Notes under the pieces: generated by a model
Told to the model about the DNA's origin: nothing
What the model saw: only the letters and a program-made list of their open reading frames with translations
Databases searched by the model: none
In this document: positions 33,300 to 42,778 of the stretch, in pieces
How the letters are laid out: the number at the start of each line of letters is the position of its first letter
How positions within the stretch are numbered: position 1 is the first letter of the stretch
Made by a program: the position numbers and the translations under genes
From: an uncultured Lachnospiraceae bacterium
GTDB taxonomy: Bacteria > Bacillota > Clostridia > Lachnospirales > Lachnospiraceae
Direction of reading: 5' to 3'
NCBI GenBank assembly: GCA_910578605.1
Contig: CAJTQG010000001.1
Coordinates: forward strand, 85,524-139,777
Length of the DNA stretch: 54,254 nt

Positions 33300-34517
33300 T
33301 TACATTTCTACACGAATTCTTGTGATGATTCCCTCCACACAGGCTTGTGCCCTCTCAAAGTTTTCCTCACTCATCACTTGAGTAATAAATCCAAACTCCT
33401 GTTTTAAATCCTCCACCTTAATCACCTGTACATTGCCAAATGCCTTCTCCACCTGGGAAAGCTTCTCTTCCACGGTTCCCTGTACACGAACAAAAAATGC
33501 TTTCTGGGAAAGCATAATATCAGTTAATTCCAGCTTCTTACTGCTCCACTGCTGTACCACTGTAGTATTTTTATGCTTAACGGCATCTATCATATCCGAC
33601 ACAACCGCACTGGCTGTAGGAAGCTTTCCCGCTCCGCTTCCATAGAACATTACATCACCTAGAACATTTCCCTTCACTAATATTCCATTAAATACGTCAT
33701 TCACAGCATACAGGGGATGAGTATCGCTAATCATCACAGGTGCAACCATAGCATAAAACTTATCCTCCACCTTCTTTGTCTTTCCAAACAATTTAATGGA
33801 ATTGCCCATCTTGTTTGCATATTTAAAATCATCAGCGCTTATTTTTGTAATACCCTCTGTATAAATCTCCTGAAAATCCACATGATTGCCAAAAGCAAGG
33901 GATGCCAATATAGCAATTTTACGGCACGCATCATATCCCTCCACGTCAGCCTCGGGATTTCTCTCCGCATAGCCTAAATCTTGAGCCTGCTTTAAAACCT
34001 CATCAAATCCTAACCCCTCTTTATTCATCTTTGTAAGAATATAGTTTGTTGTACCGTTTAATATTCCTGTAATTTCACAAATCTCATCTGCCGTCAGAGA
34101 TTGATTTAAAGGCCGAATAATGGGAATTCCTCCTCCTACGGACGCCTCAAACAAAAAGTTGTGGTTATGCTCCCTGGCAATATTCAGCAGCTCTGGACCA
34201 TGCTTTGCCACCAACTCCTTGTTGGAGGTACATACACTTTTCCCTGCCTCCAATGCCGCCTTGACATACTGATAGGCTGGGTTTACTCCGCCCATCACCT
34301 CGGCAATCACTTGAATTTCCGGATCGTTTAATATTATATCAAACTCATGAACGATTTTTTCCTGAATCGGGTCACCAGGGAAATCACGCAAGTCAAGCAC
34401 ATATTTTACTTCAATTTCCTCCCCTGCCTTTTTGTTGATGCTTTCCCCATTGGTATGCAATACCTCCACTACGCCTGAACCAACTGTACCATATCCTAAT
34501 ACTGCTACTTTTACCAT
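33300..34517 (-). CDS. hom: homoserine dehydrogenase
   Basis: A 405-residue NAD(P)H enzyme of the threonine/methionine pathway. The Rossmann start VKVAVLGYGTVGSGVVEVL, the TSNKELVAKHG catalytic region, GILNGTTNYIL and EADVEGYDACRKIAILA are all clear. The C-terminal 80 residues (KAFFVRVQGTVEEK...VIKVEDL) form an ACT-type regulatory domain that usually senses threonine. AAAGGAAG lies 7 nt before the ATG at 34517. The gene overlaps nothing after this correction and follows the ACT-domain gene by about 20 nt, giving a likely operon of ACT protein, hom and perhaps apgM. Confidence 0.95.
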   Translation of the reverse strand: MVKVAVLGYGTVGSGVVEVLHTNGESINKKAGEEIEVKYVLDLRDFPGDPIQEKIVHEFDIILNDPEIQVIAEVMGGVNPAYQYVKAALEAGKSVCTSNKELVAKHGPELLNIAREHNHNFLFEASVGGGIPIIRPLNQSLTADEICEITGILNGTTNYILTKMNKEGLGFDEVLKQAQDLGYAERNPEADVEGYDACRKIAILASLAFGNHVDFQEIYTEGITKISADDFKYANKMGNSIKLFGKTKKVEDKFYAMVAPVMISDTHPLYAVNDVFNGILVKGNVLGDVMFYGSGAGKLPTASAVVSDMIDAVKHKNTTVVQQWSSKKLELTDIMLSQKAFFVRVQGTVEEKLSQVEKAFGNVQVIKVEDLKQEFGFITQVMSEENFERAQACVEGIITRIRVEM

Positions 34518-34537
34518 TGTTATACTTCCTTTCTCTC

Positions 34538-34999
34538 TCATTCTCTGCCTAATATCTTTAAGTAATAGATTCCCTCCATCTTCTCAATGTCATCTATCAT
34601 AGAAGATACATCTTTCGTCGTGGGAAGAACCTCTGTACTCAATGTAAGTGAAGCCACTCCGTTGATGGGAATGGTCTGATGAATCGTCAGGACATTTGCC
34701 CGATACTCAGCAATCTTGCCAAGTACCCTTGACAAAAGCCCTGGCTCATCCTCCATCTGCAGCATAAATGTAATATTCCTTCCTCTAGCATTATCATGAA
34801 AAGGAAAAATATCTTCTTTATATTTATAAAAGGAGCTGCGGCTTAAGCCAATCTGGTCTGTGGCCTCCTGCACCGTCATTCCTTTATTTATCTCCAAAAG
34901 GCGCTTTACCTGAACTACTTTTAACAGAGTTTCAGGAACCGCTTTCTTTTTCACTACATAATATTCTGCTTTTTGGTTTTGTTCTTCGTTATATTTCAT
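34538..34999 (-). CDS. ACT-domain regulatory protein (PheB/UPF0735 type)
   Basis: A 153-residue protein with an N-terminal helix-turn-helix-like part (EINKGMTVQEATDQIGLSRSSFYKYKEDI) and a C-terminal ACT domain (NITFMLQMEDEPGLLSRVLGKIAEYRANVL read over its strands). It belongs to the family next to hom in many Firmicutes (also called PheB-like, ACT domain-containing). It presumably senses an amino acid and affects the pathway, but no direct activity is proven. The start at 34999 has AGGAAG 4 nt upstream; a longer frame to 35104 would add an unrelated stretch. Confidence 0.82.
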   Translation of the reverse strand: MKYNEEQNQKAEYYVVKKKAVPETLLKVVQVKRLLEINKGMTVQEATDQIGLSRSSFYKYKEDIFPFHDNARGRNITFMLQMEDEPGLLSRVLGKIAEYRANVLTIHQTIPINGVASLTLSTEVLPTTKDVSSMIDDIEKMEGIYYLKILGRE

Positions 35000-35123
35000 A
35001 TGGCTTCCTAATATAAATAAAAATATCCTCCATTCTGCAACCAACTGTCCCTCTGTCTGTATTTCTCCGACACACATTTGTTTGCACATGGAAGATATTA
35101 TCATAATTATTTCATTGTTGCAA

Positions 35124-35588
35124 CTATTTTTCTGCTTCTTTTACCATTTGTTCTATTGCCACTTGTTCTTTTTTCGTCAAAATATTCATGACATTTAGCA
35201 GGATAATCAGCTTATTGTCCACATTCATAATATTTTTAATATATCCTGTATTCTCATCAAGAATAATAGGTGGAATATCATAGAGAGATGTATTTTCTAT
35301 CTCATGAATTTCCTTTACTCCGTCTGTCTCCAAAGCAATCAGCAAATCCTGAATGCGGACGACGACATACTCTACCTGGTCCGAAACTACATCCTCCATA
35401 TTAAATTTTACCCTTAGACTTAGGACAGGTACAATATCCCCCCGCAAATTCATGATTCCCTTTACATAGGGAACGGAATTAGGAATACCTACAATATTCT
35501 GCTTACGCTCAATTCCCTGCACGATGCCTATGTCCACTGCATATAACTCACTTCCTACTTGAAATACTACCGGTTTGAACTGTGCCAT
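35124..35588 (-). CDS. cheW: CheW-like chemotaxis coupling protein
   Basis: A 154-residue protein of one CheW domain, which links chemoreceptors to the CheA kinase. Typical segments are KPVVFQVGSELYAVDIGIVQGI, VPYVKGIMNLRGDIVPVLSLR and an ALETDGVKEIHEI stretch. GGAGG lies 5 nt before the ATG. The gene stands between prfB and the ACT protein, away from any other chemotaxis genes, which suggests an auxiliary or single-copy adaptor. The symbol is based on domain only; it could equally be a CheV-like adaptor fragment. Confidence 0.88.
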   Translation of the reverse strand: MAQFKPVVFQVGSELYAVDIGIVQGIERKQNIVGIPNSVPYVKGIMNLRGDIVPVLSLRVKFNMEDVVSDQVEYVVVRIQDLLIALETDGVKEIHEIENTSLYDIPPIILDENTGYIKNIMNVDNKLIILLNVMNILTKKEQVAIEQMVKEAEK

Positions 35589-35606
35589 ATGTTCCTCCTT
35601 TTCTTT

Positions 35607-36720
35607 TTAATCCTGCCGGGTGTTTATCCACTTGAGATAAGCACTGACAAAACATTCAATATTACCATCCATCACATGATTCACATTTCCTGATTCCTCA
35701 TTTGTCCTGTGGTCTTTCACCATTGTATATGGCTGCATGACATAAGAGCGAATCTGATTGCCCCATCCAATGTCCTTCACCTCACCGCGAATGTCCGAGA
35801 TTTTCTCTGCATTCTCCTGCTGTTTTAACAAGTACAGCTTTGACTTCAACATCTGCATTGCCTTGTCCTTATTCATATGCTGAGAGCGCTCATTTTGACA
35901 TTGAACGACAATATTGGTAGGCAAATGGGTGATTCGCACCGCAGAGGATGTCTTGTTGATATGCTGACCTCCTGCTCCGCTGGAGCGATATGTGTCAATT
36001 CTCAACTCATCCTCATTAATGGTGATATCCAAATCCTCCTCAATATCAGGCATCACATCACAGGATGCAAAGGATGTCTGTCTCTTACCTGCCGCATTAA
36101 AAGGCGAGATACGCACAAGACGGTGCACACCTCTCTCCGACTTTAAATAACCGTAAGCGTTATCCCCTGCTATCTCCATTGTTATCGTCTTAAGCCCCGC
36201 CTCGTCCCCATCCAGAAAGTCCAGTATTGTCACACCAAAGCCCATCTTATCGGCAAAACGCTGATACATTCGGGAGAGCATACTTACCCAGTCACAGGCT
36301 TCCGTACCCCCTGCACCTGCATGAAGAGTGAGAATGGCATTATTTTTGTCATATTCCTCCGACAATAATGTCTGAATGCGAAACTCCTCAAATGACTCCA
36401 CAAAATCATCTAAGGACTCCTTGATTTCCGGTATCAGACTCTCATCATTCTCCTCATATCCCATCTCAATAAATGCTTTTGTATCTTGAAACTTATTTTC
36501 CAATTCATGGTACTTTTCTATACTGTCTTTAAGTCCTTTCAATTCCTTCATTACTTTCTGAGAGTTTTCATTGTTATCCCAGAAGTTTGGGGCTTCCATA
36601 TCCGTCTCTAACTCACGAATGCGAATTTCCTTATTCGCTAAGTCAAAGTGAATCCCTTACTTCCATAAGCGGTTGTTCATAGTTTCCAAGTGTAAATTTA
36701 AAAGAATCTAACTCTACCAC
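35607..36720 (-). CDS. prfB: peptide chain release factor 2, with programmed +1 frameshift
   Basis: A 370-residue release factor for UAA and UGA codons, made only after a ribosomal frameshift. The start is a GTG at 36720 (MVELDSFKFTLGN). After 25 codons the frame meets CTT TGA C (36648-36642); shifting +1 at CTT yields ...DSLDLANKEIRIREL. A Shine-Dalgarno-like AGGG lies a few nt upstream of the slip site, as in other prfB genes. Downstream, the GGQ motif (SSGAGGQHINKT) and the stop-codon recognition part are intact. Low RF2 causes more shifting, giving autoregulation. The second-frame portion alone runs 35607-36599 from its first ATG. Confidence 0.93.
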
Positions 36721-36773
36721 ATTACTCACCAGCCTTTATTTTTATTATTTTAATCCGTCATTAAGCCTCACGT

Positions 36774-39344
36774 CTACATCTTTCTTCCACAGCACTGTTT
36801 ATATTTTTTTCCACTGCCGCAAGGACAAGGATCATTGGGATAAACCTTTGCAACATCCCTCTTTTTTGGTGCCTTTACGGCAGATTCATCCTTGTTGGTT
36901 CCTGTTACTTTGGCTACTTGCTCTCTCTCCACCTTCTGCTCTACACGAATGTGGAACAATGTCTTAACTGTATCCTCCTGGATATTCTCGGACATCTCAT
37001 CAAACATATCATATCCGCTCATCTTGTATTCCACCAACGGATCTCTCTGTCCATATGCCTGCAGTCCAATACCTTGACGAAGCTGATCCATATCATCAAT
37101 ATGGTCCATCCATTTCCGGTCAATCACCTTCAGCAGAATCACTCGCTCCACCTCACGCATCTGCTCAGGCTCGGGAAATTCCTTTTCCTTCTTTTTATAC
37201 ATATCCTTGGAGGCATTGATTAACAGCTCCTTTAGCTCTTTTTTCTTCATGGTGCTGTCTGCCGGAAGCTCAATATTGCCAATCGGTACAATAGGAGAAA
37301 GAATTTCTATTAATTCTCCCATATCCCAATCCTCAAAAGGAACATCATCAGAAATCGCCATATCCACTTTTCTTCCCACAGTCTGCTCAATCATATTTAA
37401 GATGGAGTCATACATATTTTCTCCATTTAACACACGCAGCCTCTCTCTGTAGATAATTTCTCTCTGTTCGTTCATCACCTCGTCATATTCTAACAAATTT
37501 TTACGAATGCCAAAGTTGTTTCCCTCTATCTTCGTCTGGGCCTTCTCAATAGCATTTGTCAGCATTTTATGCTCAATCTGCTCATTTTCCGGGACACCTA
37601 AGGCATTAAAGATACCCATAAGCTTCTCTGAACCAAACAGACGCATAATATCGTCCTCCAGACTGATATAAAAGCGGGAGGCACCAGGATCACCCTGACG
37701 TCCAGAACGCCCTCTTAACTGATTATCAATACGTCTTGATTCGTGGCGCTCTGTACCGATAATTTTCAGTCCGCCGGCCTCCTTTGCCGCCTGGTCCAGC
37801 TTAATATCCGTACCACGACCAGCCATGTTGGTGGCAATGGTGACTGCGCCATGCTGTCCGGCATCTGCCACAATCTCCGCCTCCAGCTCATGAAACTTAG
37901 CATTCAACACCTTATGGGGAATTCCCTGTTTCTTCAACAGACCGCTAATCTCCTCGGATGACTCTATTGTAATTGTACCAACAAGCACAGGCTGTCCTTT
38001 TTCATGGCACTCCTTAATGTCCTCCACTACCGCATAGAGCTTTTCTTTTTTCGTCTTATATACTGCATCGTGCATATCAATTCTGGCAATTGGTTTGTTT
38101 GTGGGAATGGCCACCACGTCCATGCCATATATATCACGAAACTCCTTTTCCTCTGTCAGTGCAGTACCAGTCATTCCGGCTTTTTTCTTGTATTTATTAA
38201 AGAAATTCTGGAAGGTAATCGTAGCTAACGTCTTACTTTCCCTCTTTACCTTCACATGCTCCTTCGCCTCAATTGCCTGGTGAAGGCCATCAGAATAACG
38301 ACGCCCAGGCATAATACGTCCGGTAAACTCATCTACAATCATAACTTCGCCATCGCTGGTTACCACATAGTCCTGATCTTTAAACATTAAATTGTGGGCC
38401 CGCAGGGCAAGATTGATATTATGCTGAATTTCTAAATTCTCCGGATCAGACAGATTTTCTAAATGAAAGAACTTCTCTACCTTGTGGACACCCTCCTCTG
38501 TGAGAGTGACAATTTTATCCTTCTCATTTACAATGAAATCACCGTCCTCCTCTATTTCCTCCTTCATAATGGCATCAATCTTGGACAATTCTCCCCTGTA
38601 CGTACCTTTCACTAACTGCTTTGCCAAAATATCACATGCATCGTACAGTTTGGTAGATTTGCCGCTCTCACCGGATATAATAAGCGGGGTTCTCGCCTCG
38701 TCAATTAAGACCGAGTCCACCTCATCCACGATGGCATAGTGAAGCTCTCTTTGCACAAGCTGTTCCTTGTAAATCACCATATTATCTCTTAGATAATCAA
38801 AACCCAATTCATTATTGGTAATGTAGGTGATATCACACTTATATGCTTCTCTTCTCTCGTCATTGTCCATACTGTTCAGCACACATCCCACTGTCAAGCC
38901 AAGGAATCTGTGAACTTGTCCCATCCACTCCGCATCACGCTTTGCCAGATAGTCGTTGACTGTCACTACATGAACTCCTTTTCCCTCCAGAGCATTGAGA
39001 TAGGCCGGCAGCAGACATGTCTGCGTCTTACCTTCACCGGTTCTCATCTCGGCAATTCGTCCTTGGTGCAGCACAATACCACCAATTAACTGCACCTCAT
39101 AATGTTCTGTTTGAAGCACACGTCTTGCCGCCTCACGAACTACTGCATATGCCTCCGGCATAATATCCTCTAAATCATCACCTTTGTGTAATCTCTCTTT
39201 AAATTCCTCTGTCTTTCCTCTTAACTCTTCATCACTCAAAGCCATCATGCTGTCACGCAAAGCTTCTATCTTCTTTACGATTGGCATAATTCTCTTAATT
39301 TCCCTCTCGCTGTGGGTACCAAAAATACCTGTTATTATACTCAT
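36774..39344 (-). CDS. secA: preprotein translocase ATPase SecA
   Basis: An 856-residue motor that drives proteins through SecYEG. Seen are the Walker A MRTGEGKTQTCLLPAYLNAL near 105, the DEVDSVLIDEARTPLIISG box, TNMAGRGTDIKL, and the C-terminal zinc motif CPCGSGKKYKQCCG. Length is normal for a Firmicute. AGGAG lies 11 nt before the ATG. It is followed by prfB after a short gap, a common pairing. Confidence 0.97.
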   Translation of the reverse strand: MSIITGIFGTHSEREIKRIMPIVKKIEALRDSMMALSDEELRGKTEEFKERLHKGDDLEDIMPEAYAVVREAARRVLQTEHYEVQLIGGIVLHQGRIAEMRTGEGKTQTCLLPAYLNALEGKGVHVVTVNDYLAKRDAEWMGQVHRFLGLTVGCVLNSMDNDERREAYKCDITYITNNELGFDYLRDNMVIYKEQLVQRELHYAIVDEVDSVLIDEARTPLIISGESGKSTKLYDACDILAKQLVKGTYRGELSKIDAIMKEEIEEDGDFIVNEKDKIVTLTEEGVHKVEKFFHLENLSDPENLEIQHNINLALRAHNLMFKDQDYVVTSDGEVMIVDEFTGRIMPGRRYSDGLHQAIEAKEHVKVKRESKTLATITFQNFFNKYKKKAGMTGTALTEEKEFRDIYGMDVVAIPTNKPIARIDMHDAVYKTKKEKLYAVVEDIKECHEKGQPVLVGTITIESSEEISGLLKKQGIPHKVLNAKFHELEAEIVADAGQHGAVTIATNMAGRGTDIKLDQAAKEAGGLKIIGTERHESRRIDNQLRGRSGRQGDPGASRFYISLEDDIMRLFGSEKLMGIFNALGVPENEQIEHKMLTNAIEKAQTKIEGNNFGIRKNLLEYDEVMNEQREIIYRERLRVLNGENMYDSILNMIEQTVGRKVDMAISDDVPFEDWDMGELIEILSPIVPIGNIELPADSTMKKKELKELLINASKDMYKKKEKEFPEPEQMREVERVILLKVIDRKWMDHIDDMDQLRQGIGLQAYGQRDPLVEYKMSGYDMFDEMSENIQEDTVKTLFHIRVEQKVEREQVAKVTGTNKDESAVKAPKKRDVAKVYPNDPCPCGSGKKYKQCCGRKM

Positions 39345-39448
39345 TTTTTCATAATCTCCTACGTTTTTTCAAAAATGTCATTGTACACCAAAATACATTT
39401 TAACACTTAACCATTGGCAGTTCAACCTTTTTATACAAGATTTCACAA

Positions 39449-39488
39449 AAAGAGGAACCATACCCTTCTCCTGATATGGTTCCTCTTT
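39449..39488. terminator. intrinsic terminator of hpf
   Basis: A 14-bp perfect inverted repeat AAAGAGGAACCATA with TATGGTTCCTCTTT (39449-39462 with 39475-39488), with a T-run on the minus strand. It separates hpf from secA. Confidence 0.85.
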
Positions 39489-39558
39489 ATTCCTTTTGGC
39501 ATTGAAGCAAGTGTCATGCCTGCACTATGTAAACCTTCCATTTTTTCCGATATAAAAA

Positions 39559-40086
39559 TTAAAATTCCGGCTCAATCAATCCGTATGTATTTCCTTTTCT
39601 CTTATATACAACGTTCACTTCATCTGTCTGTGAGTTGCTGAATACATAGAAGTTATGTCCCAATAATTCCATCTGTATGCATGCTTCCTCCGGATCCATG
39701 GGTTTAATACCAAACTTCTTTGTGCGGATAATCTTGATGGTATCATCCTCATCATAATCATTATCCATGTACTCTGATGTAAAACTTTCCTTTGCCTGCT
39801 TCTTTCCTGTCAATTTGTTCTTATATTTCTTTAATTGACGCTCAATTACTTCCTCTACCAAATCAATAGATACATACATATCACTGCTTACCTGCTCAGA
39901 ACGTATAATATTGCCTTTAACAGGAATGGTGACCTCAATCTTCTGCCTTTCTTTCTCCACACTGAATGTTACATGAATTTCCGTATCCGCAGTAAAATAT
40001 TTTTCTAATTTTCCGATCTTCTCATATACTGCTGATTTTAACCCCTCGGTTACCTCAATGTTTCTGCCTGTAATTATATAACGCAT
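39559..40086 (-). CDS. hpf: long-form ribosome hibernation promoting factor
   Basis: A 175-residue long HPF that dimerises 70S ribosomes into inactive 100S particles. The N-terminal domain (RYIITGRNIEVTEGLKSAVYEKIGKLEKYF...) binds the ribosome. The C-terminal 55 residues (TKKFGIKPMDPEEACIQMELLGHNFYVFSN) form the dimerisation part. AAAGGAG lies 9 nt before the ATG at 40086; the upstream TTG is less likely. A promoter (TTGAAA, 16 nt, TATAAT) sits at 40132-40159. Confidence 0.93.
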   Translation of the reverse strand: MRYIITGRNIEVTEGLKSAVYEKIGKLEKYFTADTEIHVTFSVEKERQKIEVTIPVKGNIIRSEQVSSDMYVSIDLVEEVIERQLKKYKNKLTGKKQAKESFTSEYMDNDYDEDDTIKIIRTKKFGIKPMDPEEACIQMELLGHNFYVFSNSQTDEVNVVYKRKGNTYGLIEPEF

Positions 40087-40131
40087 GATGTCCAACTCCT
40101 TTATTTTGAAATACGGCTTGCACCTAAAAAT

Positions 40132-40159
40132 ATTATAACATAAAACGGAAAATTTTCAA
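40132..40159 (-). promoter_or_regulatory. promoter of hpf
   Basis: On the minus strand TTGAAA (40159-40154), 16-nt spacer ending in TGT, then TATAAT (40137-40132), an extended -10 type element. Confidence 0.7.
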
Positions 40160-40218
40160 TAAATTTTACCAATTGTCAAAAAGTTTTCACACAATAGCTT
40201 CTGGGATATGGATACTTG

Positions 40219-40262
40219 CAAAAAAGTCATTCACCTGAAATACATTCAGATGAATGACTTAT
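40219..40262 (-). terminator. intrinsic terminator of the NlpC/P60 gene
   Basis: On the minus strand AAGTCATTCA and TGAATGACTT form the main stem, extended by CTGAA/TTCAG, with T6 after it. It separates the hydrolase gene from hpf. Confidence 0.85.
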
Positions 40263-40303
40263 GTTTGATTTAATAATGTTTTAATATGTTCTCATTTTTA
40301 TGC

Positions 40304-41560
40304 TTAACCAATTAAACGTCTTGCACATACAGGTGTACGATAAAATGCATTACTTACTGTAATACCTGTTCTCTCGGTGCTGGCATGTACAATTTGTCCG
40401 CCGCCCATGTAGATTGCCACATGTCCGATTCCGCCGCCATTTGAGTAGAACAGCAAATCACCTGGCAACAAACTGTCTAATGATACACTAGAACCATATC
40501 CTGACTGTGCCGATGAGGAATGAGGCAGTGAATATCCAAATTTTGCATACACGCCCATAGTGAATCCGGAACAATCTGCTCCATTTGTCAAGCTTGTCCC
40601 ACCATACACATAAGGATTGCCAATGAACTGGCAAGCATATGCTACTAATGCTTCTCTTGTTGCACTTGAACTAGAAGAGTCGTAGGACGGAGCCTGTGTT
40701 TCATCCTGAGTTGTATCATTATAACTATTATAGTTGTTATCACTGCTGCTTGTATCGTTAGAATAGCTGTTCGCTGCTTCCTGCGCAGCTCTTCTGGATT
40801 CTTCTTCTGCCTGGCGCATCCGCTCTTCCGCTTCTGCTGCCTCTCTCTCCCTGCGCTCTTTTTCTTCAATCATCTTTTTCTCTTCCTTCAGAGTGAGAGC
40901 AGTGTCATAATCAACTGATATATTCATGTACTCCTGAGATACCCATCCTTGAACATCCCCGTCAATATTTACCTTCACCCAGCCGTCGCCATATTTGATA
41001 ACATCATACTCTCCACCTTCTGGAATTTGTGTAAGAATTGTGCTTTCTGTACTCTGTGTCTCACGCACATTCAAGGTTTCTGTATTGACAGTACCAACTA
41101 CAAAGCCCGCTTTGATGGCAGCCTTCCGTCCTTCTTTTCCAGTAAGGAAATATTCTGCTTTAATATATCCCTTTACATTTCCGGACTCTATTTTATACCA
41201 GTCACCTTCTGTGGAGACAATAGTTGCCGCACATCCATCATATATTTTTCCAACAATCTTACTTTCCACATTTGGCTTTTTTCTAACATTAACATAATCA
41301 TCTACTTTTGCAATTGCCACATTATCATATATGCTATCTGTATCATCCTCCTGCGCTGCTGTGACAATCGGCTGTAACATGGCCACAATCTCTGTCTGTG
41401 GATCTTGGCTTTCTTCACAATAGTTCTCCAACGCAACAGAAATACCAGCACTAGCCATCTCTGTACCAATGGTTGCACCTTCCACATGAAGCTGTGATAC
41501 ACTCATTGTTATAATGCCAAACAGACAACCGGCTGCAGCTTTCAGAATAATCTTTCTCAT
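40304..41560 (-). CDS. secreted NlpC/P60 peptidoglycan endopeptidase with SH3 domains
   Basis: A 418-residue exported cell-wall hydrolase. Residues 1-29 are a signal peptide ending near VEGA. Two bacterial SH3 domains follow (YVNVRKKPNVESKIVGKI near 90 and LNVRETQSTESTILTQI near 165), which bind the cell wall. Then come a Glu/Arg-rich coiled coil (about 220-265) and a Ser/Asn/Asp-rich linker to 300. The C-terminal NlpC/P60 domain has the catalytic Cys in NGADCSGF, the His in GIGHVAIYMG and the third polar His in IVHAS. The substrate is probably the D-Glu to diamino acid link in peptidoglycan stems. A WalR-like box and two possible promoters precede the gene, with a long leader of about 235 nt. 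Confidence 0.93.
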   Translation of the reverse strand: MRKIILKAAAGCLFGIITMSVSQLHVEGATIGTEMASAGISVALENYCEESQDPQTEIVAMLQPIVTAAQEDDTDSIYDNVAIAKVDDYVNVRKKPNVESKIVGKIYDGCAATIVSTEGDWYKIESGNVKGYIKAEYFLTGKEGRKAAIKAGFVVGTVNTETLNVRETQSTESTILTQIPEGGEYDVIKYGDGWVKVNIDGDVQGWVSQEYMNISVDYDTALTLKEEKKMIEEKERREREAAEAEERMRQAEEESRRAAQEAANSYSNDTSSSDNNYNSYNDTTQDETQAPSYDSSSSSATREALVAYACQFIGNPYVYGGTSLTNGADCSGFTMGVYAKFGYSLPHSSSAQSGYGSSVSLDSLLPGDLLFYSNGGGIGHVAIYMGGGQIVHASTERTGITVSNAFYRTPVCARRLIG

Positions 41561-41733
41561 AACTAAATAACCTCCATAGTTATAGTCGTGCTTTTCCTGT
41601 TTCTTTCCTAATTGTTACTATCTCTAACCACATTCCTACATGTATGAAACCTTCCTGCTTCTTATATATAAGCAAGCTTGGCAAATCTGCCTGCTGACTT
41701 TTTGCAGTATTGAATAGTAACCCCTAATTCCAA

Positions 41734-41832
41734 ATTATAAGCTATAACAGCTAAAATCGAAATACTAGATTTGTTACAAAATTGTTAAATCTATCAAGTA
41801 CAAATTATAACAAAGGCTATCTGCTTTGTCAA
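41734..41832 (-). promoter_or_regulatory. promoters and WalR-like box of the NlpC/P60 gene
   Basis: P1: a perfect TTGACA (41832-41827), 17 nt, TATAAT (41809-41804). P2: TATAAT (41739-41734) with a poor -35 (TTTCGA). Between them, on the plus strand, TGTTAC-N5-TGTTAA (41772-41788) fits the WalR consensus TGTWAH-N5-TGTWAH and lies about 10 nt upstream of the P2 -35. WalR controls cell-wall hydrolases in Firmicutes. The remaining 41561-41733 leader has no recognised riboswitch. Confidence 0.55.
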
Positions 41833-41879
41833 CGAACTGTACACAAAAAAAACAATTTTATCCACATTGTATAAAAATT

Positions 41880-41902
41880 GTAGATGCAACATCTACTTTT
41901 TT
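41880..41902 (+). terminator. terminator-like hairpin upstream of the SDR gene
   Basis: GTAGATG-CAA-CATCTAC (7-bp stem) followed by T6 on the plus strand, with no plus-strand gene before it. It could end a short unannotated transcript or be read-through protection for the SDR promoter. Confidence 0.4.
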
Positions 41903-41903
41903 A

Positions 41904-41933
41904 TTGTATATTATGAACATTCTGGTATATAAT
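41904..41933 (+). promoter_or_regulatory. promoter of the SDR gene
   Basis: TTGTAT (41904-41909), 18-nt spacer, TATAAT (41928-41933). It lies about 80 nt before the start codon at 42016. Confidence 0.5.
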
Positions 41934-42015
41934 ACTAAAAACGCCAAAAATCCCCAAATGCAATACTTTTGTAACACCTAAAAGCACAAAATGCAATAAT
42001 GGAAAGGAAGGAACG

Positions 42016-42750
42016 ATGAGCAAACTTGTATGTATCACCGGTGCCAGCAGAGGTATCGGTTATGAAACCGCACTGGAATTTGCTGCAGGGGGCTATGACC
42101 TAATACTTCTGTGTAAAACTCATTTTTCAAAATTGCAGGAGTTAGAACTGAAAATACGTTCCGACTACGGAAGACAATGCTATCTAATTCAGGCGGATAT
42201 CAGTGACCACCTTTCTTTACAAAATAAATTTTTTTCTTACATAGAAGAAAAGAAATTATTTCCTGATATTCTAATCCACAATGCAGGGATATCTTATGTA
42301 GGACTTTTACAAGATATGCCTTTTGAAGCCTGGCACGAAATAATTGACACTAATCTATCTTCCGCCTTTTATCTTTCCAAGTTTTTTATTCCTCACTTTT
42401 TGCGCAAAAACAGCGGAAAAATTGTATTTGTATCCTCTGTGTGGGGCAACTGGGGTGCCTCCTGCGAGGCCGCTTACTCTGCCTCTAAGGGGGGATTAAA
42501 TAGCTTTACAAAAGCACTTGCCAAGGAGCTTGCCCCAAGCAATATCCAAGTAAACGCCGTTGCTTTCGGCGCCATCGACACAACCATGAACAATCATCTC
42601 ACATCTGCCGAAAAAGATATACTCTGTGAGGAAATCCCTGCAGGGCGTATGGGAACCCCAAAGGAGGCAGGCAGCTTCCTTTATCAGCTTGCACACTGCC
42701 CCGCCTATCTCACCGGACAGATTATCACAATGGATGGGGGATGGATGTAA
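42016..42750 (+). CDS. short-chain dehydrogenase/reductase (FabG-like)
   Basis: A 244-residue classical SDR. ITGASRGIG is the cofactor loop, HNAGISYVG the usual NNAG variant, and YSASKGG holds the catalytic Tyr near 154 and Lys near 158, with Ser in VFVSSVWG. The C-terminal IITMDGGWM is typical of 3-oxoacyl-ACP-reductase-like enzymes. No fatty-acid synthesis genes are near, so it may act on another substrate. AAGGAAGG lies just before the ATG. It converges on the PIG-L gene with only 28 nt between. Confidence 0.88.
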   Translation: MSKLVCITGASRGIGYETALEFAAGGYDLILLCKTHFSKLQELELKIRSDYGRQCYLIQADISDHLSLQNKFFSYIEEKKLFPDILIHNAGISYVGLLQDMPFEAWHEIIDTNLSSAFYLSKFFIPHFLRKNSGKIVFVSSVWGNWGASCEAAYSASKGGLNSFTKALAKELAPSNIQVNAVAFGAIDTTMNNHLTSAEKDILCEEIPAGRMGTPKEAGSFLYQLAHCPAYLTGQIITMDGGWM

Positions 42751-42778
42751 GCCACCCTTTTCATAAAAAAGGTTGATA

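Noticed and set aside
41561..41733. c-di-AMP (ydaO-type) riboswitch before the NlpC/P60 gene
   Set aside because: Such riboswitches often precede this gene type, but the conserved GGGGACCC-like and related core motifs are absent.
42751..42778. Terminator between the SDR and PIG-L genes
   Set aside because: A short A/T-rich hairpin can be drawn but is too weak to list.
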